Shown here piece by piece: positions 60,351 through 64,000 of a stretch of DNA of 64,000 bases; the stretch's first letter is position 1; each line of letters begins with the position of its first letter. The stretch covers positions 73,079-137,078 of the forward strand of contig UQHZ01000006.1 of NCBI GenBank assembly GCA_900541055.1, read 5' to 3'. The notes under the pieces are model-generated. The model was not told the origin of the DNA. It made no database searches and saw only the letters and a list, made by a program, of their open reading frames with translations. The position numbers and the translations under genes were made by a program. This DNA comes from an uncultured Collinsella sp. Lineage in GTDB: Bacteria > Actinomycetota > Coriobacteriia > Coriobacteriales > Coriobacteriaceae.

Positions 60351-60459
60351 CTTTTCGCTATTCGGTGAAGGAGGGGCCGCGTCCCTGCCGCTCCGAGTTT
60401 GCGAAAACATGCGGGAAAGAACCCGCATTTCTGTCGTATTTAGGTAAGGAGTGACTCAC

Positions 60460-61347
60460 GTGACAACGATGGAGCGTCGTCCGGATTCCCGTGGCAAGGT
60501 TCGTGATATTTACGATGCCGGTGAAAACCTGCTGATGGTCGCCACCGACCGCATTTCTGCGTTCGACTTCATTCTTCCCGACGAGATTCCGTTTAAGGGA
60601 GAGGTGCTCAATCGCATCTCGGCATTCTGGTTCGATAAGTTTGCCGACATCGTCCCCAACCATCTCGTTTCCATCGACCCGGCGGATTTCCCCGAGGAGT
60701 TTGCTGAGTATCGTGACTACCTCGCTGGCCGCGCCATGCTGGTTAAGAAGGCCCAGACGATTCCTATCGAGTGCATCGTCCGCGGCTATCTGACCGGTTC
60801 GGGCAAGAAGACCTACGACGAGAACGGCACCGTCTGCGGCATCCAGCTGCCTGAGGGCCTGACCGAGGCTTCCAAGCTTCCCGAGCCGTTGTTCACGCCG
60901 TCCACGAAGGCCGAGATCGGTGACCACGACGAGAACATCTCGTTCGAGCGTTGCTGCGAGATCGTGGGCGAGGACATCGCCACGCAGATTCGTGACCTTT
61001 CCCTCAAGATCTACAAGGCCGCTGCCGAGTACGCCGCGACCCGTGGCATCATCATTGCCGACACCAAGTTCGAGTTTGGTGTCATCGATGGCAAGGTCAC
61101 GCTGATCGACGAGTGCCTCACGCCCGACTCCAGCCGTTTCTGGCCTGCTGCCAGCTACGAGGAGGGCAAGATCCAGCCTAGCTACGACAAGCAATTCGTC
61201 CGCAATTGGCTCAAGGCCAACTGGGATATGACGGGGGAGACCCCGCACCTGCCCGCCGAGGTCATCGATGGCACGTCCGAGCGCTATCGCGAGGCCTTCC
61301 AGATCATCACGGGCTCCCAGTTCACAAGCATGAAGGAGAACGCATAA
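60460..61347 (+). CDS. purC: SAICAR synthetase
   Basis: Phosphoribosylaminoimidazole-succinocarboxamide synthase. 295 residues, with GKVRDIYDAG (near 11), ECIVRGYLTGSG and IADTKFEFG and DECLTPDSSRFW. The start is GTG at 60460 with AAGGAG 8 bases upstream. An ATGCGGG/CCCGCAT hairpin (60413-60432) lies in its leader. The next gene starts immediately after its stop. Confidence 0.95.
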   Translation: MTTMERRPDSRGKVRDIYDAGENLLMVATDRISAFDFILPDEIPFKGEVLNRISAFWFDKFADIVPNHLVSIDPADFPEEFAEYRDYLAGRAMLVKKAQTIPIECIVRGYLTGSGKKTYDENGTVCGIQLPEGLTEASKLPEPLFTPSTKAEIGDHDENISFERCCEIVGEDIATQIRDLSLKIYKAAAEYAATRGIIIADTKFEFGVIDGKVTLIDECLTPDSSRFWPAASYEEGKIQPSYDKQFVRNWLKANWDMTGETPHLPAEVIDGTSERYREAFQIITGSQFTSMKENA

Positions 61348-61923
61348 GTGAGTACCCGTAGCGCCACGAACAAGCGCACGCAATCCCACGAAGTTACCGG
61401 GGTTGCGCGCAAGTCTGCCGCATCTGCTAAGCCCGCCCGCCAAGCAGCGAGCTCCGTTCGCGTCGTGCCGGCTTCGTCTAAGGCACGCCGCAAAGAGCTC
61501 GAGAAGGGCGAGAACCTCGAGGGCCTCTCTAAAGAGGAGAAGCGCGCCCGCAAGGCTAAGCAGCGCGCCAAGGAGGACCGCATCTATACGGTGTCGAATA
61601 TTCTCCTCAAGCAGGACGAGGACTACACCAAGCGCCGTCGCATCTGGTGGATTGTGCTCGCCATTGGCATGGTGCTCGTCGTGGCAATTTGGGCCTCGCT
61701 GTACTTCGCTCCCGCTGGCATGGTGTCCAGCCCCGTCCAGATGGTCGGTATTGTTTTGTCCTACGTCGTCATTCTGGGTGACTTTATCTACGACTTCGTT
61801 CGTATTCGTCCCCTGCGCAACATGTACCGCGCGCAGGCCGAGGGCATGTCCGAGAACAAGCTCAACGCTCTTATCGAGCGTTCGGCTGCCGAGGAGGACA
61901 AGAAGGACTCCAAGAAGAAGTAG
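61348..61923 (+). CDS. Two-helix membrane protein with basic N-terminus
   Basis: 191 residues: a long Lys/Arg/Ala-rich N-terminus (1-95), two membrane segments (about 100-122 and 130-150) and a basic tail. GTG start adjoins the purC stop (TAAGTG) with AAGGAG upstream. I do not recognise the family; the purC link is likely just shared transcription. Confidence 0.75.
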   Translation: MSTRSATNKRTQSHEVTGVARKSAASAKPARQAASSVRVVPASSKARRKELEKGENLEGLSKEEKRARKAKQRAKEDRIYTVSNILLKQDEDYTKRRRIWWIVLAIGMVLVVAIWASLYFAPAGMVSSPVQMVGIVLSYVVILGDFIYDFVRIRPLRNMYRAQAEGMSENKLNALIERSAAEEDKKDSKKK

Positions 61924-61951
61924 CGTTTGCATACATACTTATCGCTAAGAT

Positions 61952-61987
61952 ATAAGGCGCGTCGTTTTTGCGGCGCGCCTTTTTACT
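61952..61987 (+). terminator. purC operon terminator
   Basis: AAGGCGCGtCG-tttttg-CGGCGCGCCTTTTTA, a strong stem with T-run. Confidence 0.85.
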
Positions 61988-62012
61988 GTTCTATAGATAG
62001 ATGGAGTGGCAC

Positions 62013-63293
62013 ATGATTCGAGCTGCCCTGACGGTCGAAGAGGCTCTGGAGGGCATGAAGGCCCTGGAGCCCAAGATTAAAAACTACGCGCGCCTGGTCG
62101 TCCGCAAGGGCGTAAACGTCAAGCCCGGCCAGGAGGTCGTCGTTCAGTCTCCGGTCGAGTGCGCGCCGTTTGCGCGCGTGGTGGTCGCGGAGGCCTATGC
62201 TGCCGGCGCCGGCCACGTGACGGTCATTTGGGCCGATGATGCCGTGACGAGGCTCACGTACGAGCATGTCGAGAAAAGCTATTTTGAGCAGACGCCCGAG
62301 TGGAAGCGCCTGCAGCTGGATTCCCTGGCCCAGGACGGTGCCTGCTTTATCTTTATCGAGGGTGCGGATCCTGCGGCTCTCAAGGGTATCGATCCCGCCA
62401 AGCCCGCTGCAGCTTCTAAGGCAAGGAACACGCAGTGCAAGGTCTTCCGCCGTGGACTGGACTACAACATCAACCCGTGGTGTATCGCCGGCGCTCCGGT
62501 CGTGGCTTGGGCGCGCGAGGTGTTCCCGGGAGACGCCGATGAGGTTGCAATCTATAAGCTGTGGAATGCGATTCTGCACACCGCTCGTGCCGATAGCCAG
62601 GACCCGGAGAGCGATTGGGAGCTTCATGACGCGGCGTTCGAAAAGAACTTGCGCTTCCTGAACGACAATCGTTTCGACTACCTGCATTACACCGCGGCAA
62701 ATGGAACCGATCTGAGGATTGGCATGACGAAAGGTCACGAGTGGGCCGGCGGCAAGGGCAAGACGCCCGATGGACACCCCTTCTTCCCCAACATTCCCAC
62801 CGAAGAAGTCTTCACTTCGCCCGATCGCATGCGCGCCGACGGTATCGTGTACTCGGCCATGCCGCTCATTCACCACGGTAACAAGGTTGACGATTTTTGG
62901 ATTAAGTTCGAGGCCGGCCGCGTAGTGGACTACGATGCCCGCATGGGCAAGGCGACGCTTGCGAGCATTATTGACACCGATGAAGGTGCCGCTCATCTGG
63001 GTGAGGTCGCGCTCATTTCCAAGAACACTCCGATCCGCGAAAGCGGCGTTCTGTTCTATGACACGCTCTATGACGAGAACGCTAGCTGCCACCTTGCGCT
63101 AGGCGTCGGCTTCCCTGAGTGCATCGAGGGTGGGTATGACATGTCCAAGGAGGAGCTCTTGGAGCATGGCGTTAACGTTTCGAGCACGCATGTCGACTTT
63201 ATGATTGGCACGGACGATATCGATATTACGGGCATAACACCTGATGGACGTGAAGTTGTGATTTTCCAGAACGGCCAATGGAGTTGGGAATAG
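62013..63293 (+). CDS. M29-type aminopeptidase
   Basis: 426 residues. Matches the thermophilic-type M29 metallopeptidases (AmpS/PepS): KPGQEVVVQSPVE near 45, FPNIPTEEVFTSPDRMRADG near 270 with the conserved Glu pair, then HLALGVGFPECIEGG and the C-terminal STHVDFMIGTDDIDITG. Cytosolic, cobalt- or zinc-dependent. ATG at 62013 has GGAG 6 bases upstream. Its end carries the tRNA-Lys promoter. Confidence 0.9.
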   Translation: MIRAALTVEEALEGMKALEPKIKNYARLVVRKGVNVKPGQEVVVQSPVECAPFARVVVAEAYAAGAGHVTVIWADDAVTRLTYEHVEKSYFEQTPEWKRLQLDSLAQDGACFIFIEGADPAALKGIDPAKPAAASKARNTQCKVFRRGLDYNINPWCIAGAPVVAWAREVFPGDADEVAIYKLWNAILHTARADSQDPESDWELHDAAFEKNLRFLNDNRFDYLHYTAANGTDLRIGMTKGHEWAGGKGKTPDGHPFFPNIPTEEVFTSPDRMRADGIVYSAMPLIHHGNKVDDFWIKFEAGRVVDYDARMGKATLASIIDTDEGAAHLGEVALISKNTPIRESGVLFYDTLYDENASCHLALGVGFPECIEGGYDMSKEELLEHGVNVSSTHVDFMIGTDDIDITGITPDGREVVIFQNGQWSWE

Positions 63294-63312
63294 TCCCAGA
63301 CCGTGGTACAAT
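63284..63312 (+). promoter_or_regulatory. tRNA-Lys promoter
   Basis: TTGGGA (63284-63289) and TACAAT (63307-63312), 17-base spacer, straddling the end of the aminopeptidase gene. Confidence 0.75.
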
Positions 63313-63321
63313 GCCACCCGC

Positions 63322-63394
63322 GGGCCGTTAGCTCAGCTGGCAGAGCAGGGGACTTTTAATCCCAAGGTCCAGGGTTCGAACCCCTGACGGCCCA
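63322..63394 (+). tRNA. tRNA-Lys (TTT)
   Basis: Acceptor GGGCCGT pairs with ACGGCCC, discriminator A. Anticodon loop CTTTTAA gives TTT. The next bases are CCC, so CCA is not encoded and must be added, unlike the other four tRNAs here. The copy of this tail at 63557 does end in CCA. Confidence 0.93.
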
Positions 63395-63409
63395 CCCAAA
63401 GATTGTTGA

Positions 63410-63439
63410 GACGGTCAACTTCGGTTGGCCGTCTTTTTT
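63410..63439 (+). terminator. tRNA-Lys terminator
   Basis: GACGGTCAAC-ttcg-GTTGGCCGTC followed by TTTTTT. Confidence 0.9.
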
Positions 63440-63451
63440 GTCGCCCTTTCA

Positions 63452-63576
63452 TGGGTTCGAACCCGTCGGGGCGCGGAGCTGAGTAAACGCGTGAGCGTTT
63501 GCCAGCGCAGCGCGCAAGGCGCGAAAGCGCCGCAGCGGCCGCCTGCGGAGCAGACTGAACCCCTGACGGCCCACCA
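63452..63576 (+). repeat. tRNA-tail-bounded triple-hairpin element, Lys copy
   Basis: Inverted T-arm GGGTTCGAACCCG (63453-63465), then TCGGGGCGCGGAGC and hairpins AAACGC/GCGTTT (63485-63500), GGCGCgaaaGCGCC (63518-63531) and a short imperfect GCCTGC/GCAGAC (63541-63555). It ends with a direct copy of the tRNA-Lys tail, GAACCCCTGACGGCCCACCA (63557-63576), 19 of 20 bases identical, with CCA where the gene has CCC. Confidence 0.82.
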
Positions 63577-63585
63577 TAGAAAAGA

Positions 63586-63616
63586 AAGCGATCGACTCCG
63601 GTTGGTCGCTTTTTTG
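63586..63616 (+). terminator. Second terminator-like hairpin after the Lys tail copy
   Basis: AAGCGAtCGAC-tccg-GTTGGTCGCTT followed by TTTTT, the same design as the tRNA-Lys terminator but with changed bases. A second palindromic T-arm-like CGGGTTCGAACCCG (63628-63641) follows, so part of the unit is repeated. Confidence 0.75.
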
Positions 63617-63641
63617 TTGCCGCGACACGGGTTCGAACCCG

Positions 63642-64000
63642 AACTTCTCTATATATAAGAACGCTTGGCGAAAAAAACCTGCCTTTTACCGACGGGAAAC
63701 AAATGGTTGATGCTTTTGGAGTAAAGTGGCGCTCCAGAGATGACCGATGCCTTAACACCTATAAACCAGCTGGTCATCGCCAATATCAGAAGCTGCTGCT
63801 TCGAATACGGCCTCAGTGAAGCAACTGAGGGTTCTATTCATTTGTGAACAAAATATGGAGTGCGCGATTCCCGCCCACGGCGCCCCTCCGGTCTGGCAAT
63901 ATATCTCCTTGCCGCGCGGCCCGGTGGAACCGGGAACCAGCGCAGGCGTGCACCTTGAGAACCGGATACTGCGAGGATGGACACTTCAGGTGTCGCATCC
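63642..64000 (+). other. Probable rRNA-operon leader (no gene)
   Basis: No plausible gene. Hairpins at CCTCAGTgaagcAACTGAGG (63812-63831) and CCCGGTggaACCGGG, then CACCTTGAGAACCGGATACTG near the end, a motif similar to those flanking 16S/23S rRNA in pre-rRNA. This suggests an rrn operon begins or continues beyond the window. Confidence 0.35.

Overview
The window looks like the replication-origin region of a chromosome from a Collinsella-like member of the Coriobacteriia (high-GC, Gram-positive Actinomycetota). The main grounds are the origin gene order (gyrA-gyrB-dciA-recF-dnaN-dnaA on the minus strand, then rpmH-rnpA-yidD-yidC-khpB-rsmG-parA-parB on the plus strand), a CxxC-type ribosomal protein S18, a PafBC-like WYL pair, an LPXTG wall adhesin and the codon use. 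The genus is an inference; no 16S gene is inside the window. Almost everything left of about 34.6 kb is on the minus strand and most of the right side is on the plus strand, so bidirectional replication probably starts at 34.6-34.86 kb. Three copies of a 13-mer containing a DnaA-box-like TTTTCAACA flank dnaA, and three perfect parS sites lie just before parA.

Layout. 0-5.1 kb: carA-carB with a PyrR-type RNA element over the carA ribosome binding site. 5.2-15.1 kb: a membrane protein and an ABC exporter, then an rpsF-ssb-rpsR-rplI, dnaB, purA, purD-NUDIX series, all leftward. 15.6-19.4 kb: two tRNA-Ser genes, an odd repeat element, a PD-(D/E)XK-like nuclease gene bounded by 65-bp inverted elements, a TRIC-type channel and a bactofilin-like membrane protein. 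19.5-23.1 kb: typA, three small genes, tRNA-Ile. 23.4-34.5 kb: the replication initiation and topoisomerase block, headed by a GHKL ATPase with a Gln/Pro-rich linker. 34.8-39.9 kb: the ribosome, membrane-insertion and partition block. 40.1-50.7 kb: rlmN, ddl, a DinG-type helicase with an exonuclease domain, two WYL regulators, and an M28-like membrane protein split by a very long acidic disordered segment. 50.7-54.2 kb: a thioester/SpaA-domain wall adhesin. 54.4-63.6 kb: tRNA-Gly, purB, a TSCPD protein, a Tat lipoprotein, a two-component system, purC, a membrane protein, an M29 aminopeptidase and tRNA-Lys. The last few hundred bases resemble an rRNA-operon leader.

The most unusual content is non-coding. 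Three of the five tRNA genes (Ser-CGA, Gly-CCC, Lys-TTT) are followed by the same layout: terminator, inverted copy of the tRNA T-arm, a core of three hairpins, then a direct copy of that tRNA's own 3' end. Separately, several gene junctions (after carB, upstream of the ABC exporter, gyrA-tRNA-Ile, gyrB-gyrA) carry long hairpins. Two of these share a nearly identical 43-nt core but have unrelated, internally complementary arms. Together they suggest element families whose borders are copied from the host locus. This is the strongest candidate here for something undescribed, and I could not search for it elsewhere.
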